Positions 8,415 through 15,856 of a stretch of DNA of 34,308 bases are shown here, piece after piece; positions within the stretch are counted from its first letter, which is position 1, and the number at the start of each line of letters is the position of its first letter. The notes below the pieces were generated by a model that ran no database searches, was not told the origin of the DNA, and worked only from the letters and a program-made list of their open reading frames with translations. Source of the DNA: a virus; the IMG/VR virus record IMGVR_UViG_3300035180_002049, positions 1 to 34,308 of that record; one strand, given 5' to 3'. The position numbers and the translations under genes are program-made.

Positions 8415-8750
8415 TTATCGCAACCGGGGATCGGGTCGGAACGGAATAACCGACGGGCCTGGTTTTGACGCGTTCGAATCCTCAGGACCGTGAACCAGCT
8501 CGTGATGCTCGGGGCAGTAATCGCGGGTCTCGGCCTCAAACCCGGCGACACATTCAAGACCGGGCAAGAGCGGGGCGACGTCGGGTTGTCTTCGGGCATG
8601 GTCGCTGCATAGATGTCGGTCGCACGTCTTGCCTTTGCTTGTGGGATAATCGCACTGATATTCCGAAACGAACTTGCAATGGTGGCAACGCTTTGGTTGA
8701 CGTCCAGAGATTCGGAGATGCGCCCACCCGTTACCCATTCTCATGAACAT
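8415..8750 (-). CDS. Small zinc-binding (treble-clef-like) protein
   Basis: A 111-residue protein. The start at 8750 is preceded by a GAGG site and overlaps the upstream gene by 20 bases; two further in-frame ATGs follow closely. It has C-H-H-C near residue 22, then G-K-T-C-D-R-x-L-C-x-x-H-A and a later Y-C-P-E-H-H. This spacing matches small Cys/His zinc modules common in phage accessory regions. Function is unknown; nucleic-acid binding is possible. Confidence 0.6.
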   Translation of the reverse strand: MFMRMGNGWAHLRISGRQPKRCHHCKFVSEYQCDYPTSKGKTCDRHLCSDHARRQPDVAPLLPGLECVAGFEAETRDYCPEHHELVHGPEDSNASKPGPSVIPFRPDPRLR

Positions 8751-9111
8751 GGCTTACCTCGATTGACCGCTCGTCCCCCTCGTTCATCAACGCATTCACG
8801 AATCGCACTGTCTTATAGCACTCATCGACGACGTCACGATAAGTTAGGATGTTCTGTTTCCAAAATTTCCGAAGCACCTCTTTGCTTGCGAACTTTTGGC
8901 ATTGGTCACACAAGAACAATGTCGCGTCGTCGATCGGCTCGCTATCAAGAGTAAACAGTACTTCGTTTCGTGCCTCATCGCATCGGCACGCCATGCACTT
9001 CTCGTCTGTTCGGTCAGACGCGAACGTTCGCCACTCGATTTCGAGTTTGAGCGAATCGTCGCATTGTAGACCTGTGCCCTCCCCTGCCACTGTCGACGCT
9101 TCCAAACTCAT
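8731..9111 (-). CDS. Hypothetical protein with two CxxC pairs
   Basis: A 126-residue protein starting at ATG 9111 with a GAGGGA site upstream. It has a C-M-A-C-R-C cluster at about 39-44 and C-D-Q-C at about 68-71, consistent with one zinc ribbon, followed by a helical C-terminus. Part of the leftward operon. No family recognised. Confidence 0.55.
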   Translation of the reverse strand: MSLEASTVAGEGTGLQCDDSLKLEIEWRTFASDRTDEKCMACRCDEARNEVLFTLDSEPIDDATLFLCDQCQKFASKEVLRKFWKQNILTYRDVVDECYKTVRFVNALMNEGDERSIEVSHVHENG

Positions 9112-9172
9112 ATTGAGAGTCCCTCATATTTTGGCTGATCGGATCAATTTAACACGACTGGGGCCGCGCAGG

Positions 9173-9592
9173 TTACGCGATCGACACCCCTTCACTCGTG
9201 TCCATTTCGTGCGACTGTACGTCTGTCGCGCTACGACGCGCGATAACGTAATCAGGCACATTTGCGAGGATCAACTGTGACACGTATGTGCCTGCTTTGA
9301 CTTTTCGCTCAATCTCATGGATCGCAAGTCGACGACACGCTTCGCCCGTCAGTGTGAAAGTGACACGAACGCGTGACTTGTCGGCAGCGACGATATCACT
9401 TGTGCGTTTTCGCTTTTTCACACTTGCACTTGTCGCACTTGTTGACATGCCGACGATTGCAGCGTCCGATCCGTCGGTCTCGAAGGCCACGTCTCCACCC
9501 TCAAGAATGGGCTCCCGATCGTCGGTAGGGGAGTGGTCATGGGAAGTGGTCGACCTTGGCTTATTGGCCTGTGCTCGCGTGCTTTTTGCCAT
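9173..9592 (-). CDS. Ribbon-helix-helix-like protein with disordered N-terminus
   Basis: A 139-residue protein. The first 65 residues are Ser/Thr/Asp-rich and probably disordered. Residues about 65-115 begin with K-R-K-R, then a strand R-V-R-V-T-F-T-L followed by two helices, the pattern of a ribbon-helix-helix DNA-binding unit. The 138-bp upstream gap contains two inverted repeats, so autoregulation is plausible. The fold is inferred from pattern only. Confidence 0.55.
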   Translation of the reverse strand: MAKSTRAQANKPRSTTSHDHSPTDDREPILEGGDVAFETDGSDAAIVGMSTSATSASVKKRKRTSDIVAADKSRVRVTFTLTGEACRRLAIHEIERKVKAGTYVSQLILANVPDYVIARRSATDVQSHEMDTSEGVSIA

Positions 9593-9629
9593 TGTGCTCA
9601 GCTCGTTTTGTCAGAGTGGTAGATTGAGC

Positions 9630-9653
9630 GCGGCCCACAATGCCGTGGGCCGC
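9630..9653 (-). terminator. GC-rich hairpin between minus-strand genes
   Basis: Perfect 9-bp arms GCGGCCCAC/GTGGGCCGC with a 6-base loop. It lies after the gene ending at 9731 and before the one starting at 9592. No T run follows on either strand, so it may be a processing or attenuation structure rather than an intrinsic terminator. Confidence 0.45.
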
Positions 9654-9664
9654 AAGTCAACTCT

Positions 9665-9702
9665 GGTGATGATATCGTCACAACGCGATTGAGATCATCA
9701 CC
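9665..9702. promoter_or_regulatory. Inverted repeat GGTGATGAT ... ATCATCACC, operator candidate
   Basis: Perfect 9-bp arms at 9665-9673 and 9694-9702, with a 20-base spacer, upstream of the minus-strand ribbon-helix-helix-like gene. The spacing (about three turns between arm centres) suits a dimer-of-dimers operator. The role is inference. Confidence 0.4.
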
Positions 9703-9730
9703 ACCAAATACGACACGCGGCAACATCCTG

Positions 9731-10096
9731 TTACACTCGCGGCTTTGTGTCGATTTCGACGGTCGACTTCTTTGCGCGACCGCTCATAAGTCGACACGCC
9801 ACCTTGTGCCAATGGATAATGAACTCGTTGCGAAAAGTGTTGTGCAGCAACAGTGCGACTTGTGGATCGTTGGCCGGCAAATACACCAATGAGAGTCTTC
9901 GCGCTGCATGAAGCGCGATCTCCCAGCCGTCGACGTCATCGCGCAGCAACAGGATGCCGTGACGGGCACCACGATAAAAAACGAGCCATTCTTCGAGTTG
10001 CTCTTTTGCCGTGTGACTGCGCTGAAAGGCTGAAATCGCCGACGATACTTTCATCAGTTGAAGGCTTATCGTCGGATGTTTGAGCTTGTATTGCAT
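9731..10096 (-). CDS. Hypothetical protein
   Basis: A 121-residue alpha/beta protein of unrecognised family; the middle is hydrophobic strand-like (G-I-L-L-L-R-D-D-V). The start at 10096 has a GGGGAAAG stretch seven bases upstream that belongs to the dispersed near-palindrome at 10104. That site could therefore act as the ribosome binding site or overlap the control of this gene. Confidence 0.5.
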   Translation of the reverse strand: MQYKLKHPTISLQLMKVSSAISAFQRSHTAKEQLEEWLVFYRGARHGILLLRDDVDGWEIALHAARRLSLVYLPANDPQVALLLHNTFRNEFIIHWHKVACRLMSGRAKKSTVEIDTKPRV

Positions 10097-10103
10097 TGTC
10101 GAC

Positions 10104-10116
10104 TTTCCCCGGGAAA
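10104..10116 (+). repeat. Dispersed near-palindrome TTTCCCCGGGAAA, site 3
   Basis: Exact 13-mer in an intergenic position, immediately 5' of the minus-strand gene starting at 10096. It is the clearest regulatory placement among the copies. Confidence 0.8.
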
Positions 10117-10179
10117 TATCAGGACGTTGCCTGGTTTGAAATGAAAGTCCTCAAAAGCGGTGCCTTAGCAAATAAATCT

Positions 10180-10389
10180 TTACGCGTTCACCTCCTCAGG
10201 TTTCACGCGTTCGAGCAGGTAATAACCGGAGATCCCCAAGACGAAAATCACGGCAAGGCCGTTGCGAGCGACGAAGGCTTCGCTCTTGGTTTCGGTCTTG
10301 AGGATCTCGCCATTGTCTCGGCGGACGGCAACCGGCGTCTTGGTCGGGTGCGACCGATTCCAGGCCTCGACCTGTTCGTGTGCGGTCAT
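10180..10389 (-). CDS. Small single-pass membrane protein
   Basis: A 69-residue protein with a polar N-terminal 40 residues, then one hydrophobic segment at about 44-60 (L-A-V-I-F-V-L-G-I) and a short charged tail. Its ATG overlaps the stop of the ParB-like gene (ATGA), so the two are translationally coupled. Function unknown. Confidence 0.6.
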   Translation of the reverse strand: MTAHEQVEAWNRSHPTKTPVAVRRDNGEILKTETKSEAFVARNGLAVIFVLGISGYYLLERVKPEEVNA

Positions 10390-11615
10390 GCTTCACCGCC
10401 TTCGGTCACAAGTCGAACCATGTCTGGCAAGATCACGCCTTCATATTTATTCATGACGGCTCGATCGATCCATGACACCCAACAAGAGCTTCCCTCCTCA
10501 TACACCAGCTTGCCGCGCTGGCCGATGATGTGGAGGCCAAACTTTCCGTCGTCGAAGATTTCGACGATATCACCCGGGAGCGGTTGCCGATCGGCTTGGA
10601 TGTCCGCGAATCGGGAAAGGGCAACGACCGCGTCGCTCATCATTTCGAGCATTGCGAAGACGTCTTTCCATCCTCGGCCCGATCCATTCATTCGGATCTG
10701 TGCAAATGTCCCCGGACGGCCTGGCACCTCGTAATTCCATTCCGAGAACGTCTCGTGCTTCCTCGGCTCTCTCCATCCAAAGACCGTTGAAGGGGCAAGT
10801 GCGACCGTGTTCTTTGCCTTGTCGGTCTCGGGTTTCGGCTCGATCGTTTCGGGCTTTGGCGTCATCATCTCAGATTTCGGAAATCGCTTTTTCTCCAACT
10901 CGATCGGGGTTTGTGGCGGCGCTTGCTCGATGAAGTTGGTTTGATCGGGCAAGACCTTCATTGCGATCAGGTTCTGCACTTCGGCGGCGACCTGGTCGCG
11001 GGTGAGGTCCTGGTCGATGGCGGCGGCGGCCAGTTCTTTTTGCTCGGCATAGGAGCCGAGTCGACTGAGGTGATAGGCGGACGCGGCGGGAAGTTTGCCT
11101 TTGCGGACGAGGTCTTGCACGTCCAAGCTCAGCTTCGTGAGCGCGATCGACTTTGACACCCTCTCAGGTTTGATGCCGAGTTCCTCGGCCAGTTGCTTTG
11201 ATGTCCATCCGTTGAGGGTCAAGGCCTCGCTGAATGCGTTCGCTGTCTCGATCGCGTCCATCTCTGCGCGTTGAATGTTCTCCGTCAATTGGATCAACTG
11301 GCGTTGATTCTTTGACGGTTTGGGTACCACGATACAATCCAGCGTTGGCAGCTCTGCGACGATGGCTGCGCGGTACCGACGTTCACCGATCAAGATAATA
11401 AAGAGTTTGCCGTCTTCATATACTTTGATAGGTTGCTGTTGCTTGATCGTTTTCAAGCTCTCGGCAAGCTCTGCGATGTCGACGGGATCGAAGTGTCTGC
11501 GGACTTGTCCAGGATCGGGCAGGATCTTGTCGAGCGATATCTTGCGGACCAGCTCGAAGCCTTCGCTCTTGTTCCACTTCGGCTCGCTCGCCTTGCGTTT
11601 GGTGACCGTGGCCAT
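10386..11615 (-). CDS. ParB-like DNA-binding/partition protein
   Basis: The protein has 409 residues from ATG 11615, which has a GAGGTGG site and overlaps the upstream TAA by one base. A longer frame to 11705 has no such site. The ParB N-domain motif G-E-R-R-Y-R-A-A is at 77-84, followed by T-E-N-I-Q-R at about 111 and a helix-turn-helix at about 138-162. These are the arginine patch and DNA-binding region of ParB/Spo0J proteins. The last 130 residues form an extra unknown domain. No ParA is present, so it may act in regulation or site-specific binding rather than classical partition. Confidence 0.85.
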   Translation of the reverse strand: MATVTKRKASEPKWNKSEGFELVRKISLDKILPDPGQVRRHFDPVDIAELAESLKTIKQQQPIKVYEDGKLFIILIGERRYRAAIVAELPTLDCIVVPKPSKNQRQLIQLTENIQRAEMDAIETANAFSEALTLNGWTSKQLAEELGIKPERVSKSIALTKLSLDVQDLVRKGKLPAASAYHLSRLGSYAEQKELAAAAIDQDLTRDQVAAEVQNLIAMKVLPDQTNFIEQAPPQTPIELEKKRFPKSEMMTPKPETIEPKPETDKAKNTVALAPSTVFGWREPRKHETFSEWNYEVPGRPGTFAQIRMNGSGRGWKDVFAMLEMMSDAVVALSRFADIQADRQPLPGDIVEIFDDGKFGLHIIGQRGKLVYEEGSSCWVSWIDRAVMNKYEGVILPDMVRLVTEGGEA

Positions 11616-12013
11616 TATGCCACCTCGCTTTCGAACAGGGTGGCCTGGCTCTCGACGGCTACGGGCGGTTTCTCCTGAAGGCTGACGCAACTCACAATCC
11701 TGCATCCCGAAGCCTGAGTTCGTGCCATTACAATCAAGAGATCGGGCGGCACGTGGACGCGTGCGATGCCTGCGATGTTGACGGCTTCGTTTTCAGGCAC
11801 TCTGAGGTTGCGCACCTCATGTTCGAAGTCGTATTGCCAGTGATCGGGCACCTCGATACACATTGTTGGTTCAGCGCAGCCTTCGACCTGATGCCACAAT
11901 GAAAGCTCATGCGATCGCGTGACAATAGGCTCATACGATGCGAGTTGGAACTCGCGAATCAACTTGCGACCGAAAAACAACTTATGTGAGCAAGTGAATA
12001 CGGGAATGATCAA
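11615..12013 (-). CDS. Hypothetical protein
   Basis: A 132-residue mixed alpha/beta protein with no recognised motif. ATG 12013 overlaps the upstream stop by four bases, and its own stop overlaps the ParB-like start, so it is the middle of a coupled gene set. It may be a partner of the ParB-like protein, which is speculation from coupling. Confidence 0.5.
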   Translation of the reverse strand: MIIPVFTCSHKLFFGRKLIREFQLASYEPIVTRSHELSLWHQVEGCAEPTMCIEVPDHWQYDFEHEVRNLRVPENEAVNIAGIARVHVPPDLLIVMARTQASGCRIVSCVSLQEKPPVAVESQATLFESEVA

Positions 12014-12435
12014 TTGACACCCCCTTTGCTCTCACCACCGAGCAACCGTTGGAGCAACCCATCGACCGTCGACTTCGGCGTCACGTTGGCCTTTTTCTCG
12101 GCTCCGATCGTGTTGTAATGGGCCAACATCTCGTTGGGTTGGCAGACGTGGTAGACCAGCACGGGCAAGACTGGCACCTGCATGTTGTTGGCCTTCGCTG
12201 GCCTTCCGTTGCGTTCGTGGCAGTCGATCGCGTGGGGCAAGTGAACATCGAACGTGATCAAGAGGTCTGGGATCTGAGTGTGGCAGACGACGATTTCTCG
12301 ACCACATTGCGGGCAATCGGCCACGCAACTTGACGTTACCTTTTGCAGATAATTGGGCATCTCGATTTGAGCAAACGCGTTGTCGGATGCTTCAAGATCG
12401 TCAAGCGTGAACACTTGCTTAGGCGTCGGTGTCAT
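12010..12435 (-). CDS. Hypothetical zinc-ribbon protein
   Basis: The protein has 141 residues from ATG 12435, chosen because AGGTG lies six bases upstream and the preceding stop ends one base before. A GTG at 12531 would extend it by 32 residues over the upstream gene but lacks a site. A C-P-x-C with a preceding C-V-A-D-C forms a likely zinc knuckle near residues 37-44. The central part is hydrophobic and His-containing. No family recognised. Confidence 0.5.
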   Translation of the reverse strand: MTPTPKQVFTLDDLEASDNAFAQIEMPNYLQKVTSSCVADCPQCGREIVVCHTQIPDLLITFDVHLPHAIDCHERNGRPAKANNMQVPVLPVLVYHVCQPNEMLAHYNTIGAEKKANVTPKSTVDGLLQRLLGGESKGGVN

Positions 12436-12436
12436 C

Positions 12437-12688
12437 TCAGGCACCTGCCTTTCGTGGGGCCATTTCGGAACGTCGATCGACCCGGCAAACATGGGGGCGA
12501 ACGTCGGCGAAATATCGGCCACCCATGACACGATTGGGGTAAACCATTTCCACGAGTAAACAAAGCTTCACGCTTTGCTCGGGATTGGTTTTGATTTCCA
12601 ACACTTTGCCCTGACATTGGGGGCAACCGTCTGGCACCCAATTCAGGTTAGTGTTTCTGAGCTTCAGGTTGACATTGGCGACACCCAT
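12437..12688 (-). CDS. Small CxxC protein
   Basis: The protein has 83 residues from ATG 12688, preceded by GGAG at a distance of 10. A longer frame to 12754 lacks a site. It has G-C-P-Q-C near residue 22 and further Cys later, so one zinc site is likely. The alternative frame from GTG 12531 overlaps its 3' third; a frameshift joining the two cannot be excluded. Confidence 0.4.
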   Translation of the reverse strand: MGVANVNLKLRNTNLNWVPDGCPQCQGKVLEIKTNPEQSVKLCLLVEMVYPNRVMGGRYFADVRPHVCRVDRRSEMAPRKAGA

Positions 12689-12746
12689 AGACGGGAATCT
12701 CCGTGCAAGGGAGCGAACGAACACGACCGGGGCAGCAACGAACAAC

Positions 12747-12770
12747 GCGGCCACCCGTTTGAGTGGTCGC
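12747..12770 (-). terminator. Hairpin downstream of second recombinase
   Basis: Arms of 8 bases pair with one mismatch around an 8-base loop, located between the recombinase stop (12828) and the next minus gene (12688). No strong T run follows. Weak terminator candidate. Confidence 0.3.
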
Positions 12771-12827
12771 GTTAAGAAGTGGTCACAGATTGACGTATCG
12801 CATTGCCTGAAAAGGCTGGCGAAAACG

Positions 12828-13772
12828 TTACGCTTTGGGCGGCTCGATACCCAAGTTGATTTTGTCGACCTGGTCGCGAATGGTCACCATGTCGAATCCA
12901 CGATATCCGTCGGTCGTCGATTTTCGTGTGTGCCCTGCGATCTTTTGCGTAGTCAGTTCGGGCACTCCAAAGCCAACGGAAAGCGTGATATGTGTATGCC
13001 TCAATGCAAGAAACGAAGCATCTTTGACTCCGGCTCGCTTGCCTGCGGCCTTCAGGAGATCCAACGGTTTCGACCCTGGTATCCCTCCCAACCACGGACC
13101 AATTCGAGTCGAGCCGGGGAAAGCCCATCGGCAATTGGATCTCGGCAGCCACTCGGATAAGATCGTCGTGGCATCGGTCGTCAATGGCACCTTGCGACGG
13201 CTGGCAACGGTTTTCAGTGGCCTTCGCTCGTTGGGGCGAATCACAAGTAAACGCTTGATCAAGTCGTAATCCGTGCAAGTCGAGGCCTGAATTTCCTTGG
13301 CTCTCGCTCCGGTGTAGTAAGTCGTTGCGGCCAGCGCGTAAAGCCTGTGAGCCTGCCACGACGACGACGCCTCGTCCCTGAGGCATGACAAGAGCGCTGT
13401 CACTTCCGCCAACGAAAGGTGACGTTCGTTGCCCTCTGTCAAATCGTCGTCGTGTGTCTCCAAGCGCCGAATCCAATCGGGCAGCCTGCGAAACGTGAAC
13501 GGATTCGCATCCATGTACTTTTGATCGCAACAATACATACAAATACGCTTTAGCCCTGCCAACAACTTCTTCTGAGTCGCGCAGCTTCGCGACGGGTGAG
13601 CGGCCATGAATTTGGCTACGGTCACTGGCCTGATTTGATCGGGCGAATCGATATCGATCCTCACCAGCTCGTCGAACACCTGCCTCAAAACCTTCCAGGT
13701 CGCTGGCGCAGCTAACGGCGGCTGATAGAGCAATTCGAGTTCGTCGCGGACTGTTTCGAGACAGGTCGTCAT
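12828..13772 (-). CDS. Tyrosine recombinase, second copy (likely phage integrase)
   Basis: A 314-residue protein with a core-binding domain to about 110 and a catalytic domain after it. R157 lies in T-G-A-R-A-K-E, a Lys near 187-194, R258 in L-A-L-R-H-T-H-I-T, H281 in A-G-H-T and Y290 in T-D-G-Y. The first His of the usual H-x-x-R box is replaced by Leu (L255). A tRNA-like 3' fragment, typical of attP, lies 130-180 bases upstream of its start. This makes it the better candidate for lysogenic integration. The function of the substituted active site is uncertain. Confidence 0.85.
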   Translation of the reverse strand: MTTCLETVRDELELLYQPPLAAPATWKVLRQVFDELVRIDIDSPDQIRPVTVAKFMAAHPSRSCATQKKLLAGLKRICMYCCDQKYMDANPFTFRRLPDWIRRLETHDDDLTEGNERHLSLAEVTALLSCLRDEASSSWQAHRLYALAATTYYTGARAKEIQASTCTDYDLIKRLLVIRPNERRPLKTVASRRKVPLTTDATTILSEWLPRSNCRWAFPGSTRIGPWLGGIPGSKPLDLLKAAGKRAGVKDASFLALRHTHITLSVGFGVPELTTQKIAGHTRKSTTDGYRGFDMVTIRDQVDKINLGIEPPKA

Positions 13773-13903
13773 CGTTCACCGTGGCTTGGGTATAGTGGGA
13801 GGAATGGGCAATTTTCCCACCCTCGAAACCATAGGCCACTTCCGATCGGTTGACAAATCGGAATCGACCTATCAAGCCATCGGCATAAAACCCTGACTTT
13901 ATC

Positions 13904-13953
13904 CCGTCGTTCTTCGGAACCGACGGTTGGGGGTTCGAATCCCTCCGGGTGTA
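13904..13953 (+). other. tRNA-like 3' fragment, putative attP core
   Basis: The segment holds a UUCG-capped hairpin (13904-13926, nine pairs and one bulged C), then a T-arm: stem 13929-13933 with 13941-13945 and loop TTCGAAT at 13934-13940. A 7-base acceptor-like strand and an A follow. No matching 5' acceptor, D-arm or usual anticodon loop is found upstream, so it is not a whole tRNA. Integrases that insert into tRNA or tmRNA genes carry such 3' ends in attP. The long hairpin would fit a class II variable arm or tmRNA. Confidence 0.55.
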
Positions 13954-13962
13954 CTCACCCCG

Positions 13963-13971
13963 CAAGGAGGT
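13963..13971 (+). promoter_or_regulatory. Perfect anti-16S-like AAGGAGGTG without a gene
   Basis: A full Shine-Dalgarno complement next to the tRNA-like fragment. The only nearby plus-strand ATG, at 14005, opens a six-codon frame, so no gene is assigned. It may be chance or part of the host-derived attachment segment. Confidence 0.3.
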
Positions 13972-14021
13972 GAATCCAGCCTCTGCTGCTCTATTCGGGG
14001 ACATATGCTCACCGTATACTG

Positions 14022-15149
14022 TTAGACAGGGGCGGGGAAGGTTTTCGGGCCGATGGGCAAGGATTCTTGGCGGAGTGCTTGCTCATCGGTTTTTTCGCTC
14101 AGGCCGCGCAGGCCTTTGACTGACCGACCGAAATTCATGGCGGGCCGATCGGTTCGCTTGGCGGCGGTGAACAGTTTGGCCAGCGTCTTCGGGTCGATCT
14201 CACCCGACGCGGCTGACTGCCAAAGCTGGCGGTGCCAGCTCACCGAATGATAATCCGCAAGCTCCTTCACCACCGACTCGACCACGGACGCGACCGCTTC
14301 GGGGCCGACTGGGCTCGAAAGTCGGTGAATCTTCTCGACCGTCGTCATCGCTGACTCTGCGGTCGGCTTCGGCGCGGGCGGCGGCTCGACCAGCGGCGGG
14401 TAAAGATCGGGGTGGGCTTGGGCGAGCTCGGCGAGAACGAGCAGGTTGAGAATTGCCGATCGGCCGCGATGGCTTGGTGAACGCTTGATCACAGCCGATT
14501 CGAGGGCCTTGCGTTCGGCTTCGGTCAGGCTGGCCAAGTGGGCGGCGAGACGAAGCTCGCGGGCCTCGGCGGTCTCGGTCGGAATGGCTGGGGCTTGGAT
14601 TGGCGGGGGCGTGGCATTGTGTACAGGCTGGCTGACAGGCTCTGGAATTTCAGGCGAATTGAGATCGTTCCGTAACGTTGTATTAATTCTCTTAAGACTA
14701 GATATGACAGGGGGTTGAATTCGAGGCGCGCCCGGCGCGCACCCTTGTTGACGACTGTCCACTACTTTGGATGCGCGCCGGCGCGCACCCTTTTCGAAGG
14801 TAGGTGTACGCGTGTCTTGGTTGAACACGTGGAACGAAAACCTGATCAAGCGAACAGTTCGCGACGGGTTTTCAATGGTGATGCCGGGGTAGGCCGTGGC
14901 AAGTTCGCAGAGGTTGCGGCGGAAGTTTCCGACCGAACACCCGTACAGAGAGGCGCATCGTGTAGAGGTGGGTGAGATAACCTCTGCGTTACCTTCTTGG
15001 CGGCGCAGTTGGAGCAAGATCGCAAGCGTCTTGCAAAGGTGGGCAGGCAGAAACACAGCGTCATCGGGGATGAGAAAGCCTAGCTTCTCAACCATCGACA
15101 AGCGGCGATCCGTCGGCGCACCCTGTTGAGGGTGGTCGTGCGAATCCAT
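14022..15149 (-). CDS. Large hypothetical protein, possibly DNA-binding/replication-related
   Basis: A 375-residue protein. Residues about 25-100 read as a winged-helix-like domain (a helix with L-C-K-T-L-A-I-L-L-Q-L, then S-L-Y-G-C-S-V-G-N-F-R-R and a strand pair). A Pro-rich linker lies at about 160-195, followed by a helical, Ala/Glu-rich C-terminal region. It is transcribed away from a 420-bp control region rich in inverted repeats, as replication initiators or regulators often are. No family is recognised; a replication role is only a guess. No good ribosome site precedes ATG 15149, and ATG 15095 is an alternative. Confidence 0.5.
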   Translation of the reverse strand: MDSHDHPQQGAPTDRRLSMVEKLGFLIPDDAVFLPAHLCKTLAILLQLRRQEGNAEVISPTSTRCASLYGCSVGNFRRNLCELATAYPGITIENPSRTVRLIRFSFHVFNQDTRTPTFEKGARRRASKVVDSRQQGCAPGAPRIQPPVISSLKRINTTLRNDLNSPEIPEPVSQPVHNATPPPIQAPAIPTETAEARELRLAAHLASLTEAERKALESAVIKRSPSHRGRSAILNLLVLAELAQAHPDLYPPLVEPPPAPKPTAESAMTTVEKIHRLSSPVGPEAVASVVESVVKELADYHSVSWHRQLWQSAASGEIDPKTLAKLFTAAKRTDRPAMNFGRSVKGLRGLSEKTDEQALRQESLPIGPKTFPAPV

Positions 15150-15495
15150 GGCACTCGGGTCTTCGGTTGGACTTATCGCGCTCAGATTCTTTGGCGGAGT
15201 GTGAGCGAGACAGTCGTGGTGAACAAATTGTCAGCGGGATGAATCAATCCCCCGGGGGCTTGCACCTCCCCGGGGGGGCGTACCATGTTTGCCTTGCGGC
15301 AAACCGGCCGTGCTTCCGTTGTATTGTCTGGGGTGCAAGCCCTGGTGTTCTCCTATGGGCAAGTGAGGCGCGCTTAAGTAGACGCGCTCTCGAGCTTGCG
15401 CTCACGGGAGCGATCGTGCGGCATTTGCGGATATGGGAACGGGTCCCGGACGCGCAAGGTCGAACGATAGACTAAGGAATACCTTTCGGATGATC

Positions 15496-15507
15496 GGCTT
15501 GCAAGCC
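15496..15507. promoter_or_regulatory. Palindromic operator GGCTTGCAAGCC over the -35
   Basis: A perfect 12-bp palindrome that contains the TTGCAA -35 element of the promoter at 15499-15528. Its half-site recurs twice upstream. A repressor bound here would block the promoter; the AT-hook protein downstream is one candidate binder. Confidence 0.55.
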
Positions 15508-15528
15508 CTAACTGGTTTCTGGTAATAT
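15499..15528 (+). promoter_or_regulatory. Sigma70-type promoter for the AT-hook gene
   Basis: TTGCAA (15499-15504), 18-base spacer, TAATAT (15523-15528), followed by an A/T-rich stretch and the gene start at 15570. Reasonable consensus match. Confidence 0.55.
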
Positions 15529-15569
15529 TTTTTAAGACTTCGAAATTCTTCAGCAGGGATAAACGAGCC

Positions 15570-15794
15570 ATGCAAATCGTTACACCCCCTATCAAGCGGA
15601 AACGTGGCAGACCCCGCAAGCCCGTCGAAAACAAGAGATCTGAGAAGCTTGCGGTTATGGTTTCGCCTGAGTATCGGGCTTGGGTAGACGGGGCGGTCGC
15701 TTATTATCGCACCAATCACCCCGATTTTTTTACCGACTCGATTGAGGCGTTTCTTCAGGGTCGGCGCTATCCGATTGCGCCTCCGCCACGCTGA
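15570..15794 (+). CDS. AT-hook small DNA-binding protein
   Basis: A 74-residue protein with the AT-hook core K-R-G-R-P-R-K-P at about 11-18. A strand/helix unit follows (E-K-L-A-V-M-V-S-P-E-Y-R-A-W) that resembles a small ribbon-helix-helix regulator. It lies directly behind a promoter overlapped by a palindrome, which suggests autoregulation. It diverges from the 14022-15149 gene, as early regulators often do. The AT-hook is seen; the regulatory role is inferred. Confidence 0.65.
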   Translation: MQIVTPPIKRKRGRPRKPVENKRSEKLAVMVSPEYRAWVDGAVAYYRTNHPDFFTDSIEAFLQGRRYPIAPPPR

Positions 15795-15856
15795 GAATCG
15801 GTTAGGTCGAAAATTCAACAAGTCAACACATATAGATAAGTGGAGCTTCCCCCCCC

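Larger units (their letters stand above)
15150..15569. promoter_or_regulatory. Divergent control region with inverted repeats
   Basis: No convincing gene lies in these 420 bases. The region holds 11-bp inverted half-sites GGGCTTGCACC (15256-15266) and GGTGCAAGCCC (15332-15342), a related palindrome at 15496-15507, two C/G blocks (15249-15258, 15268-15278) and a small hairpin at 15288-15303. It separates the minus gene at 15149 from the plus gene at 15570. It fits a divergent promoter/operator region or a replication origin; which of these cannot be told. Confidence 0.55.

Noticed and set aside
11616-11705. Extended start for the ParB-like gene
   Set aside because: The ATG at 11615 has a strong GAGGTGG site and overlaps the upstream stop; the extension is basic and low-quality.
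13904-13953. Complete tRNA gene
   Set aside because: Only the T-arm, a hairpin and a 3' acceptor-like strand are present; no matching 5' acceptor, D-arm or plausible anticodon loop was found.
12772-14004. 410-residue minus-strand frame
   Set aside because: It runs across the tRNA-like fragment and overlaps the second recombinase in another frame. Its R-R-D-S-N-P-Q-P-like stretch is typical of antisense tRNA translation.
15167-15475. 102-residue plus-strand frame in the control region
   Set aside because: It runs through the inverted repeats and C/G blocks, has no ribosome site and no protein-like pattern.
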